This document shows, one piece after another, positions 1 through 6,694 of a stretch of 10,793 bases of DNA (the first letter of the stretch is position 1; every line of letters starts with the position of its first letter). The position numbers were made by a program, and so were the translations under genes. Source of the DNA: an uncultured Ruminococcus sp. (lineage in GTDB: Bacteria; Bacillota; Clostridia; Oscillospirales; CAG-272); contig CADBPA010000073.1 of the NCBI GenBank assembly GCA_902796505.1, forward strand, positions 1 through 10,793, in the 5' to 3' direction. Below the pieces are notes generated by a model. The model made no database searches and was not told the origin of the DNA. It was given only the letters and a program-made list of their open reading frames with translations.

Positions 1-23
1 CGACCCCCGCCACCGGCACCAGG

Positions 24-61
24 AAAAAGCGTCTTTTGTCCAGCGGCAAAAGCGCTTTTTT
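24..61 (+). terminator. Rho-independent terminator of an upstream gene outside the window
   Basis: A long stem pairs 24-31 with 53-60 and, after a one-base bulge at 32, 33-38 with 47-52. The loop is 39-46, and the right arm ends in a run of six T (56-61). The left arm begins with five A, so the structure might also work on the other strand. The first 23 bases carry no start or stop codon that identifies a gene. All three plus frames stay open through this stretch, so I cannot say whether a gene ends here. Confidence 0.65.
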
Positions 62-65
62 CAAC

Positions 66-245
66 GAAGTGTTCCGCTATCGCGGAACGTGAAGTATCGT
101 ACCGGACGTGAAGCGCGCTTCGCGCGTGATGTGTGCTTCGCACGATGAAGATAAGCGGAACACTTCACTTCATTTGCCGTAAAACGGCATACTTCACTAC
201 GCCGAAAGGCGTAACTTCACTTGCGCCTTTGACGCAAACTTCACG
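66..245 (+). repeat. Array of short hairpins with mirrored GTGAAG / CTTCAC spacers
   Basis: At least six small hairpins stand in a row. They are 71-77/82-88 (7 bp, loop TATC), 114-118/122-126 (5 bp, loop TTC), 133-136/140-143 (4 bp, loop TTC), 175-180/184-189 (6 bp, loop AAA), 199-203/208-212 (5 bp, loop GAAA) and 221-225/233-237 (5 bp, loop of 7). A weak seventh may lie at 98-108. Stem sequences differ from unit to unit, but the spacers repeat: GTGAAG at 89-94 and 108-113, and ACTTCAC at 162-168, 191-197, 214-220 and 238-244. The spacer orientation flips near position 150, so the two halves are mirror images. A perfect 13-bp inverted repeat (66-78 with 154-166) brackets the left half. The array ends directly at the ribosome binding site of the S23-family gene, so it is probably that gene's leader RNA. 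Its function is unknown to me. Confidence 0.8.
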
Positions 246-259
246 AAAAGGAAACGAAT

Positions 260-616
260 ATGCAAGAGTCAAAGCTTCGCGATCAATCTACTGATTTCGC
301 TGTTCGGATCATCAACCTCACTAAAAACCTTAAATCCAAGCATGAAACGGTGATTTCCAATCAAATCGGCAGATGCGGAACGTCAATTGGCGCGAATATC
401 CGTGAAGCGCAGTACGCGCACGGAAAGGCGGATTTCATTTCCAAATTACAGATCGCCTTAAAAGAAGCGAACGAGACCGGATATTGGCTGGAATTGCTTT
501 TTAAAACCGATTATATCGATGAGCAAACGTACAAGTCTCTCGATTCCGCTTGTACGAGTATAAGGGTAATGCTGATCTCATCCATCAACACAACGAAACA
601 GAATCGGGAAAATTGA
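260..616 (+). CDS. Four-helix-bundle protein, S23 / 23S rRNA-intervening-sequence family
   Basis: This 118-residue protein matches the compact all-helical S23 family (PF05635/TIGR02436), whose usual length is about 115-125 residues. The family core is clear: ISNQIGRCGTSIGANIREA at residues 31-49, followed by KADFISKLQIALKEANETGYW at about 55-75. The ATG is preceded by AAAAGGA with about 7 bases of spacing. Family members were first found inside intervening sequences of 23S rRNA genes and share their fold with Avd, the nucleic-acid-binding accessory protein of diversity-generating retroelements. Many stand-alone members have no known role. Here there is no rRNA and no reverse transcriptase in the window; instead the gene lies directly behind a hairpin array. 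A role in binding the array RNA is my inference. The product is probably cytoplasmic; no signal peptide or membrane segment is seen. Confidence 0.9.
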   Translation: MQESKLRDQSTDFAVRIINLTKNLKSKHETVISNQIGRCGTSIGANIREAQYAHGKADFISKLQIALKEANETGYWLELLFKTDYIDEQTYKSLDSACTSIRVMLISSINTTKQNREN

Positions 617-745
617 TTGATTTGCTTCGATGCGAAAATTTCCAATTTTGAAAGCAGAAAATTCTATAAAAATATAAACAATCACGCTGAAATCGTTCGG
701 GCAGTATAAAATGCTTGTATACCTTTGGGGCGTTCTTGCACGAAG

Positions 746-783
746 AAAAGCGATTTGTCTGCCCGGCAAATTGCTGTTTTTTT
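746..783 (+). terminator. Probable terminator after the S23-family gene
   Basis: Positions 749-757 pair with 767-775 (9 bp including one G-U pair) around a 9-base loop. One G and then seven T (777-783) follow. It lies about 130 bases after the S23-family stop codon and before the membrane acyltransferase gene. A second 7-bp inverted repeat (698-704 with 759-765) overlaps it and could compete. The rest of 617-838 is AT-rich and shows no convincing gene or promoter. Confidence 0.55.
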
Positions 784-838
784 ATAAAACCGAAAAGATT
801 CCGGAAAACCTCCGGCGTCTTGTTCTGGGAGGATATTT

Positions 839-2711
839 GTGAAGCAAAAAATATACAGAATCGTATTTTTCCTTCTCGCCGTCGGCGTGCTGACGATGCT
901 ATTCTTTTTTTCTGAAGGACACCATCTATCAGATCATTGTAGCGGCGCGCACGGACGACGAGGAAGCCATCCGGCATATCATCCGGGACAGCGGCTGGTT
1001 CGGGATGGGCAAGGTCATCCTGATCGAGGGGCTGCAGATGGTCGTCGTCTTTATCTCGGCGGAATTCATCCAGATGTCCGCCGGGATCTGCTATCATCCG
1101 CTGCTCGCCGTTCTTCTCTGCGACCTCGGCGTCGTATTCGGTGCGTCGCTGATCTACGGTCTTGTCAATCTTCTGAAATTTGACCGGCATTTCTTCCGTT
1201 CATCGAGAAAAATCGACGATCTGGCGAAGAAGAGCAAAAAGCCGTCCGGAACGCAGATCCTGATGTATATTCTCTTTGTGATGCCGGTCATTCCGTTCGG
1301 AGCGATCTGCTACTACGGCGCCTCGCAGAAGCTCTCCTATCGGCGCTATATTTTCACCTGCGCGACGGGCGTTGTTCCCTCCATTCTTTCTTCCATCCTG
1401 ATGGGAAAGCTCCTTCTTTTCTTTACCTCGTCCGGTCTCCCGGTCTGGCAGCTGGCGCTGCTGATCCTGCTGATCGCCGCAGTCCTGTTCGTCAGCGCGC
1501 TCCTCATCATCCGGAAATTCTATTTCAAAAATGAAGAAAGAGGCAGTCTTATGTATTCATTCCTGATGAAAGTCATGGACTTCGTCGTCGGAGGAAGAAA
1601 AAAGGCGGAATACGTCCGCGATCTTGCCGACCAAGTGCCGGACGGACCGTTCGTTCTTCTTTCCAACCACGCGTCCTTCTTCGATTTCTATTACACGGCG
1701 AAGCTGATGGAAGGCAGAAAACTCGCCTTTCTCTGCAATCGCTACTACTTCCGCGTTCCGATCCTGCGCTTTCTGTTCAAGCGCCTCGGTGTGATCCCCA
1801 AGAGCCTTTTTACGGCGGACGCGCAAAGCGCGGTCGGGATCATAAGGCGGCTCAAAAACGGCGGCGCCGTCGCCGTTTTCCCGGAAGGCCGGCTTTCCGC
1901 AGACGGTACGGCTTATGATATTCTTCCCTCGACCGCGGAATTTTTCAAGCGGCTCGGCTACCCGATCGTCACGGTCCGGATCGAAGGCGCTTATCTGAAC
2001 AATCCGAAATGGCGGAAGAGCCGCTACCGCGAGCCGGTGCGCGTCTCGATCGTTTCGGTGCTTTCTTCGGAAGAAATCGCCGCGCGCAGCGAAGCGGAAC
2101 TTTCCGATCGGATCCGCCGGGATATTTCCTATAACGATTTCGCGTTTGCGAAAGAGCGCGGGATCGTCTATCCCGGAGAGGACAAAGCCGAGGGGATCGA
2201 GTCGATGGTCTGCCGCTGCCCGGTCTGCCGGGGACTTTATACGCTCAGGACGGCGAAGAACAGCGTCGCCTGCGCCGATTGCGGTATGACGCTGACCATC
2301 GGAGAAGATTACTCCTTTGAGGAAAATCCGCACGGCATCCGGGATATTCACGATCTTTACAGCCGCGTGCAGGAGATCGAATGCGAGGAAGTGCGCAAAG
2401 CCGATTTTGCGATCGAAACCGAAGTACACGTGATCCGCAAGCATCCGACCGACAAAAAACTCGACGAAGAAGGCGACGGCGTTTGCCGACTGACCGCCGA
2501 AGGCTTCACTTTTGAAGGAAGCACGAACGGCGTCGATCGCTCCTTCTTCCTTCCGATCTCGGCGATCCCGGCGATGGCGTTCTCGGCAAACGAGGAATTT
2601 GAGTGCTACAATAAAAATATTCTCTATTACTTCTATCCGAAGGAAAACCGCGCGCAGTGCAGCCGCTGGGCGATGCTCGCGGACGCGCTCAACCTTTCGC
2701 CGAAACCGTGA
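839..2711 (+). CDS. DedA/VTT-type membrane domain fused to PlsC acyltransferase and zinc ribbon (one-base frameshift)
   Basis: Removing one T from the run at 905-911 gives a single 623-residue protein. Without that correction the intact reading frame starts only at ATG 1005 (568 residues) and loses the first membrane helix. I prefer GTG 839 because GGGAGG lies 6 bases upstream and no in-frame start lies above it. A helix at residues 8-24 precedes a hydrophobic VTT-like region to about residue 225. Next comes an acyltransferase domain with the HX4D catalytic motif (H277 and D282, NHASFFD) and FPEGR at 347-351, the acyl-acceptor-binding motif of lysophosphatidate acyltransferases. A four-cysteine cluster (C458, C460, C463, then C478 and C481) suggests a zinc ribbon, followed by a soluble domain of unknown role. 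The likely job is acylation of a lysophospholipid at the cytoplasmic membrane, with the VTT domain possibly moving lipid across it. The substrate is unknown. Confidence 0.8.
905..911 (+). other. Seven-T run where the acyltransferase frame is broken
   Basis: Upstream of this run the protein reads on in the frame of GTG 839. Downstream the same membrane protein continues in the next frame, starting with CTG AAG GAC at 912. Deleting one T restores a smooth reading (LFFFLKDTIYQ). A homopolymer length error in sequencing or assembly is the simplest cause; a real mutation or slippage is possible. The frame change needed is +1, which does not match the common -1 ribosomal slip. Confidence 0.75.
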
Positions 2712-2746
2712 CACGACCGAAAAATTTACAATCAATCGATCAAAGG

Positions 2747-2774
2747 AAAACCCCTGCCGGACGGCAGGGGTTTT
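2747..2774. terminator. Bidirectional terminator between convergent genes
   Basis: A 12-bp perfect stem pairs 2747-2758 with 2763-2774 around the loop GGAC. It has an eight-pair GC-rich core, four A at the left foot and four T at the right foot, so it can end transcripts from both sides. It lies 35 bases after the plus-strand acyltransferase stop and 33 bases beyond the minus-strand GH31 stop. Confidence 0.85.
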
Positions 2775-2807
2775 GTTGGTGAATGTCGATCTTTTTGATT
2801 TTTTTCA

Positions 2808-4523
2808 TCATACTGAACGGATCTTTTCATATACGGGAATATTGTCCGTAGTAACTTCTATCCATCCGTTTACAACGGGTTTCTTCGTCCGATAATCCAC
2901 CCATTTCCCTTCCGGTATATAAACTTTTCTTGTTTTTTCGCCGCATACCATAGGCGCTACAAGAAGATCCGCAAGTAAATATTCGTCGTCAATGTTATAA
3001 GTTTCCTTATCGTCGGTATAATCGGAGACAAGAGCGCGAATAGGCGGAACGCCGTTGTTCTTATATTCTTGAAATGCGGCCATAAGTCTCGGAATCAGTT
3101 TTTTACGCTCGAATAAAAGTTCGCGCATCTCTTCAACGCAATCAAAAGACAACCACGGGTATTCTGTGCAGCACCAAGCGTTTATAAGACACTGCGGCGA
3201 ATATACCGCGCTTTGCATTCTTCTTAAAAAGTCTTCCCTGGAAGCGCATTCGCGAACTTCAGGCGTCCATAATAATCCGGAAAAGCCCGCCGTAACCAAA
3301 CCGCGTATAAAATCTTTATGTTTATAAAGATCGCTGTATAATACAAAAGGATAGGAAGAACATAATGCTCCCGCACTCCTGCAATTTGACAGAAAAGGTT
3401 TATCTCCTATGATTTCCTGACCGGTCCGCATATATAATGCGCCGAAAAGCATATGATACTGCTCTCCGTCAAGACCGCTCGGAAATTCACTGCAAAGCGG
3501 AAAAGACCAACCGTTCGTGTAATCGCTCGAATCGCATTCGTCAAGTTTTAATCCGTCGATCTTGCCGTAAGTTACGTTTTCTCTATGATGTTTGATAAAT
3601 ATTTCCCGAGCTTCCGATATCGAAAAATCCGGAACAAGACCGTCCCATACTTCGTAATTTCCGGAATACGCCTTCATTTCTTTATAAATAGGCGAAAGCG
3701 GATGAATAAATGCGTGTTCCCATAAATTCACGTGATAACCTTTATCGTATAATTCGTCTATCATCTTTTGGGGATCCGGAAAATTTTTCTCATTCCACAC
3801 AAACGAACAGGAATAGCATCTCGTCTGCCAGCCGGGTTCGAGTCCTATCGTAGAACAAGGTAAATTATGGCTCTCAAAATAATCGACGGTATCCATTACC
3901 TGTTGTTGATTATATGCTCCGTTACACCGGTATAATAATCCCAAAGCCCATTCGGGGACTTCGCATCCGCCGCCGCCTAAAAGATTATATTGAGCGACTA
4001 CGTCGGTAATGTTTTCCCCTTCGAAAATATAAATTTCCACGCCTTTTGCAACAGGGATCTGAACCGCTATGACCGCTCCGCCTTCCGTGCCTTTCGCTTT
4101 GTATAATTCTTCTTCGGAAGACATGATTTCGTTTTCCGAAAAATCGTTTTTTTCACGGTTTTTGACGATCTTTCTTCCGAAATCCACTTCCATATTACGG
4201 GCCGTATCGAAATAGATCCCATAACCTTTATTGCTCACGAAAAAGGGAACGGGAGCGTGAGAATCTCCGGTGGCGGCAATAGGATTTGCGTTTACACGCA
4301 AAGTAAAATGTCTCCCCGTAAGATCCATATGATTCAGTTGTAAGCCCAAACCGAAGAAACGTTCGTCATCCGATACGGGAAATTCAAGCAAACATCCTCG
4401 CGTATTCTCTTTGAAAACGATCGAATCGACAGGATATTGGATCTGTGTTTCCCTGTAATCGAACTTTTTGCAAAACCTTGAAGGGACTTGCTTTTCAGGC
4501 GATCCGAAAATCATTCTTTTCAT
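2808..4523 (-). CDS. Glycoside hydrolase family 31 (alpha-glycosidase-like)
   Basis: This 571-residue protein has the GH31 order: an N-terminal beta-sandwich (about 1-180), a TIM barrel (about 190-490) and a short C-terminal beta domain with the family's LLVAPM...R.VYIPEG.WVD pattern (521-543). The predicted nucleophile is D328 in GLKLDECD, and the likely acid/base is D398 in VLYSDLY, where many relatives have GD. It would release a terminal alpha-linked sugar (glucose, xylose or similar) from an oligosaccharide; the substrate cannot be read from the sequence. There is no signal peptide, so it should act in the cytoplasm on imported sugars. AAAGGA lies 8 bases before the ATG. The gene stands alone: no transporter or regulator gene is next to it. 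It is visibly more AT-rich than its neighbours and uses ATA and TTA codons, and an IS30 scar lies just upstream, which suggests horizontal acquisition. Confidence 0.88.
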   Translation of the reverse strand: MKRMIFGSPEKQVPSRFCKKFDYRETQIQYPVDSIVFKENTRGCLLEFPVSDDERFFGLGLQLNHMDLTGRHFTLRVNANPIAATGDSHAPVPFFVSNKGYGIYFDTARNMEVDFGRKIVKNREKNDFSENEIMSSEEELYKAKGTEGGAVIAVQIPVAKGVEIYIFEGENITDVVAQYNLLGGGGCEVPEWALGLLYRCNGAYNQQQVMDTVDYFESHNLPCSTIGLEPGWQTRCYSCSFVWNEKNFPDPQKMIDELYDKGYHVNLWEHAFIHPLSPIYKEMKAYSGNYEVWDGLVPDFSISEAREIFIKHHRENVTYGKIDGLKLDECDSSDYTNGWSFPLCSEFPSGLDGEQYHMLFGALYMRTGQEIIGDKPFLSNCRSAGALCSSYPFVLYSDLYKHKDFIRGLVTAGFSGLLWTPEVRECASREDFLRRMQSAVYSPQCLINAWCCTEYPWLSFDCVEEMRELLFERKKLIPRLMAAFQEYKNNGVPPIRALVSDYTDDKETYNIDDEYLLADLLVAPMVCGEKTRKVYIPEGKWVDYRTKKPVVNGWIEVTTDNIPVYEKIRSV

Positions 4524-4543
4524 TTTTGCTATCCTTTTTTCGG

Positions 4544-4583
4544 GGCATACTTTTGCCGTTGACCGTCCGGATAAAAGTATGCC
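4544..4583 (-). repeat. 11-bp perfect inverted repeat in the GH31 leader
   Basis: GGCATACTTTT at 4544-4554 is the exact reverse complement of 4573-4583, with 18 bases between the arms. It ends about 20 bases before the GH31 start codon on the minus strand and just upstream of its ribosome binding site. No T run follows on that strand, so it is not a standard terminator. It could be an operator for a sugar-responsive regulator, a leader hairpin affecting translation or mRNA stability, or the end of a lost mobile element. I see no convincing promoter next to it. Confidence 0.6.
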
Positions 4584-4627
4584 TTTACTCTATATTTGTT
4601 ATGAAACGCTTGATTCGCCGTAAAGTG

Positions 4628-4767
4628 CTATGCCATCCACGGTGAATGATACGATCGGGTGCAACACAAAAAAAGAACACCCATATTGCGATCCTGTGTT
4701 ATCATGAAGTTACGACACAAACAAAATACAAGAGGAAAGCAATATGGGCTGCCACCGTGATAGCATG
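4628..4767. repeat. Interrupted long palindrome between GH31 and the IS30 scar
   Basis: Three nested arms pair across this stretch: an imperfect outer arm (about 4628-4635 with 4760-4767), CACGGTG 4638-4644 with 4753-4759 (7 bp), and CCCATATTGC 4680-4689 with 4739-4748 (10 bp, perfect). A small inner hairpin (GGGTG 4657-4661 with CACCC 4678-4682) shares bases with the 10-bp arm. The arms are asymmetrically spaced, so a single cruciform is unlikely. The stretch also holds AGAGG and an ATG (4744) opening a 19-codon reading frame that ends at 4803; I do not recognise its product. It may be what is left of the 5' end of the IS30-type element. Confidence 0.45.
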
Positions 4768-4798
4768 GAAGTGTTGTCTACGGGAATATTACAAAAAA

Positions 4799-4944
4799 AA
4801 TGAGAACACGAATGGTTTGCTTCGGGAGTTTTATCCCAAAGGAAGGAATCTTTCGGGAGTCTCCCCGAAAACGCTTTTGCGGAACCTTGCGTTCATTCTT
4901 GCAAGGCCCCGCAAAGTTCTCGGTTTCGCTTCTTTCGCTGAAAC
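4799..4944 (+). pseudogene. IS30-family transposase remnant (C-terminal fragment)
   Basis: Read from 4799 in the plus direction, this fragment gives NENTNGLLREFYPKG and, after about 20 residues, ARPRKVLGF. This is the hallmark C-terminal signature of IS30-family DDE transposases; the E of NEN is the third catalytic acid of the family. The rest of the catalytic domain and the DNA-binding N-terminus are missing. The fragment begins directly after a run of eight A and has no stop of its own before it runs into the end of efp on the other strand. It is therefore truncated on both sides and cannot be functional. It is the only direct mobile-element trace in the window and sits at the edge of the AT-rich GH31 segment. 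Confidence 0.82.
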
Positions 4945-5502
4945 TTATGCTCTTTCGAGATATTCTCCGGTTCTGGTATCGATGCGGAGCAGATCGCCCT
5001 CGTTGATGAAGATCGGAACACGGATGACGGCGCCGGTCTCAAGCGTTGCCTGCTTGGTAACGTTGGTCGCGGTATCGCCGCGGACGCCCGGCTCGGTCTC
5101 GGTGACTTTCAGCTCAACGAACGTCGGAGGATCGACCGCAAAGACGGAACCCTTGAAGGAGGAGATACGGCAAACGGTATTCTCCTTGACGAACTTGAAG
5201 TTATCGCCGAGCTTGGATTCCTCGATCGGAACCATATCGTAGGTTTCGGGATCCATGAAGTAGTAAAGTCCGCCGTCGTTGTAAGAATACTCAAGATCCT
5301 TACGCTCGATGACCGCGTTCTCGAACTTCGCGGTGGGGTTGAAAGAAGTTTCGCGGATGGCACCGGTGACCACGTCTTTGTACTTCGTTCTGACGAACGC
5401 CGCTCCCTTACCGGGTTTGACGTGCTGGAACTCGATGACCTGGTACACTTTTCCTTCCATCTCGAAGGTAATGCCGTTTCTGAAATCGCCTGCTGTTAAC
5501 AT
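4945..5502 (-). CDS. efp: Translation elongation factor P
   Basis: This is a full-length 185-residue EF-P. The protein binds between the P and E sites of the ribosome and speeds peptide bond formation at runs of proline. It has the expected KOW-like N-terminal domain (about 1-63) and two OB domains. The loop HVKPGKGAAF (27-36) carries K32, the position modified in Bacillus EF-P and needed for activity. The family signature lies near the C-terminus (KQATLETGAVIRVPIFI, about 150-166), and the protein ends in the usual TRTGEYLERA. The ATG is preceded by AAAGGAA. A clear promoter lies just upstream, so it is transcribed separately from the pepP-like gene 128 bases away. Its stop codon abuts the IS30 scar, but no residues appear lost. 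Confidence 0.97.
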   Translation of the reverse strand: MLTAGDFRNGITFEMEGKVYQVIEFQHVKPGKGAAFVRTKYKDVVTGAIRETSFNPTAKFENAVIERKDLEYSYNDGGLYYFMDPETYDMVPIEESKLGDNFKFVKENTVCRISSFKGSVFAVDPPTFVELKVTETEPGVRGDTATNVTKQATLETGAVIRVPIFINEGDLLRIDTRTGEYLERA

Positions 5503-5538
5503 AGGTTCATTTCCTTTTATTTTTAGATTTACTTTCTT

Positions 5539-5567
5539 ATTCTACACTATTCCGTCGGAATTTTCAA
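5539..5567 (-). promoter_or_regulatory. efp promoter with palindrome in the spacer
   Basis: On the minus strand, TTGAAA (5567-5562) and TAGAAT (5544-5539) are separated by exactly 17 bases, a near-consensus vegetative promoter. The predicted start is about 30 bases before the efp ATG. The spacer contains the perfect palindrome ATTCCG-T-CGGAAT (5549-5561), placed where a repressor could block RNA polymerase. Confidence 0.75.
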
Positions 5568-5629
5568 TACTTTTTTGAGATTTTCTTGAAAATTTTTTTA
5601 TTTTTTTCGTAAGTTTCACGCGAAAAGGA

Positions 5630-6694
5630 TCAAAGGATCTCAAAAAGCTCCTTCGAGGAATGAGCAAAATCGTGGATTCCGTCCTTTTCGATCGCCGCCA
5701 TATCCTCGATGCGGCAGCCGTATTTGCCGTAGAGGTAGATGCCCGGCTCGATCGTTACGATCTCTCCGGCGCGGAGCTTGCGCCCGAAGGAACGGGAGGA
5801 AAGACGAGGCTCCTCGTGAATATAAAGCCCGACCGAATGACCGAGCGAATGACCGAAGGTGCCTTTGTAATCGCGGTCGATGATGTCGCGCGCGATCTTG
5901 TCCGCCTCGCCGCAGTCGGCGCCCTCTTTGAGATAGGCGATCGCGGAAAGCTGCGCGTCAAGGACGGTATTATACACCTTTTTAATATCCTCGTCCGCCC
6001 GTCCGATGACGACCGTGCGCGTCATATCCGAGCAGTATCCGTCGTATTTCGCGCCGAAATCCATGGTCAGGAAGCCCTTGTGAAGCTTTTCGTTTCTCGG
6101 AGTGCCGTGCGGAAGCGCCGAGGCGTCTCCCGAAACGGCGATGGTATCGAAGGCAAGGCCGCTCGCGCCTTCTCTGCGCATCACATATTCCAGCTCGGCG
6201 GCGACCTCGATCTCGGTCATCTTTGGCGTCAGGTGTTTGACCATATGGGCAAACGCCTTGTCGGTGATGTCCTGCGCCTTCTGCATCTTGACGAGCTCCT
6301 CCGGCGTTTTGATCTGCCGGATCGACTCGATCATTCCCTCGATATTGACGAATTCGCATTGCGGATAGGTCTCGCAGTATCTGTGATAGGTCGAATAGGC
6401 GACAGAACGGCCTTCAAAACCGACCGTTTTGCACCCCTCGTCGGCAAGCGCTTTGGTGATAAACGCCTTGCGGTCGTCGGTCATCGTGACCGAAAAGCCC
6501 TTGTCCGCACGCTTCTGTGCCATTTCAAAATAGCGGAAATCGGTGATCAGCCAGGCGTTCTGCCGGGTGATCAGCAGGAGTCCGTCGGTAAAGGCGAAAT
6601 CGCTGAGATAATGCTGGTTCAGTTCGTCGAGAACGATCACGGCGTCAAGGCCGCTCTCCTGCATCCCGGCTCTGAGTTTTTCAAGTTTGGTCAT
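5630..6694 (-). CDS. M24B metallopeptidase, Xaa-Pro aminopeptidase/dipeptidase
   Basis: This 354-residue enzyme has the two-domain form of the M24B family: a creatinase-like N-terminal domain (about 1-125) and a pita-bread catalytic domain. All five metal ligands are visible: D212 (MDFGAKYDGY), D223 (CSDMTRT), H286 (GHSLGHS), E316 (TIEPGIY) and E330 (CRIEDM). H293 in YIHEEP is the usual extra active-site histidine. It should cut the bond before proline at the N-terminus of peptides in the cytoplasm, with two metal ions. The start is set by GAGGAGA upstream and an ATGA overlap with the stop of the preceding gene, which indicates translational coupling. Placement just before efp is common in Firmicutes and links two proline-related functions. 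Aminopeptidase and dipeptidase activity cannot be told apart from the sequence. Confidence 0.93.
   Translation of the reverse strand: MTKLEKLRAGMQESGLDAVIVLDELNQHYLSDFAFTDGLLLITRQNAWLITDFRYFEMAQKRADKGFSVTMTDDRKAFITKALADEGCKTVGFEGRSVAYSTYHRYCETYPQCEFVNIEGMIESIRQIKTPEELVKMQKAQDITDKAFAHMVKHLTPKMTEIEVAAELEYVMRREGASGLAFDTIAVSGDASALPHGTPRNEKLHKGFLTMDFGAKYDGYCSDMTRTVVIGRADEDIKKVYNTVLDAQLSAIAYLKEGADCGEADKIARDIIDRDYKGTFGHSLGHSVGLYIHEEPRLSSRSFGRKLRAGEIVTIEPGIYLYGKYGCRIEDMAAIEKDGIHDFAHSSKELFEIL

Noticed and set aside
66..245. CRISPR array
   Set aside because: Spacers of the array are constant and very short and the variable parts are self-complementary; no 25-40 base direct repeats and no cas genes are seen.
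66..616. Diversity-generating retroelement with an Avd protein
   Set aside because: The small protein shares the fold family, but there is no reverse transcriptase and no template/variable repeat pair in the window.
1005..2711. A separate gene starting at ATG 1005
   Set aside because: The frame continues a membrane protein that begins at GTG 839; ATG 1005 lacks a ribosome binding site and lies inside the domain.
4646..5242. A 198-codon plus-strand gene overlapping efp
   Set aside because: Only its 4799-4948 part resembles a protein (IS30 C-terminus); the rest is antisense to efp and has no family resemblance.
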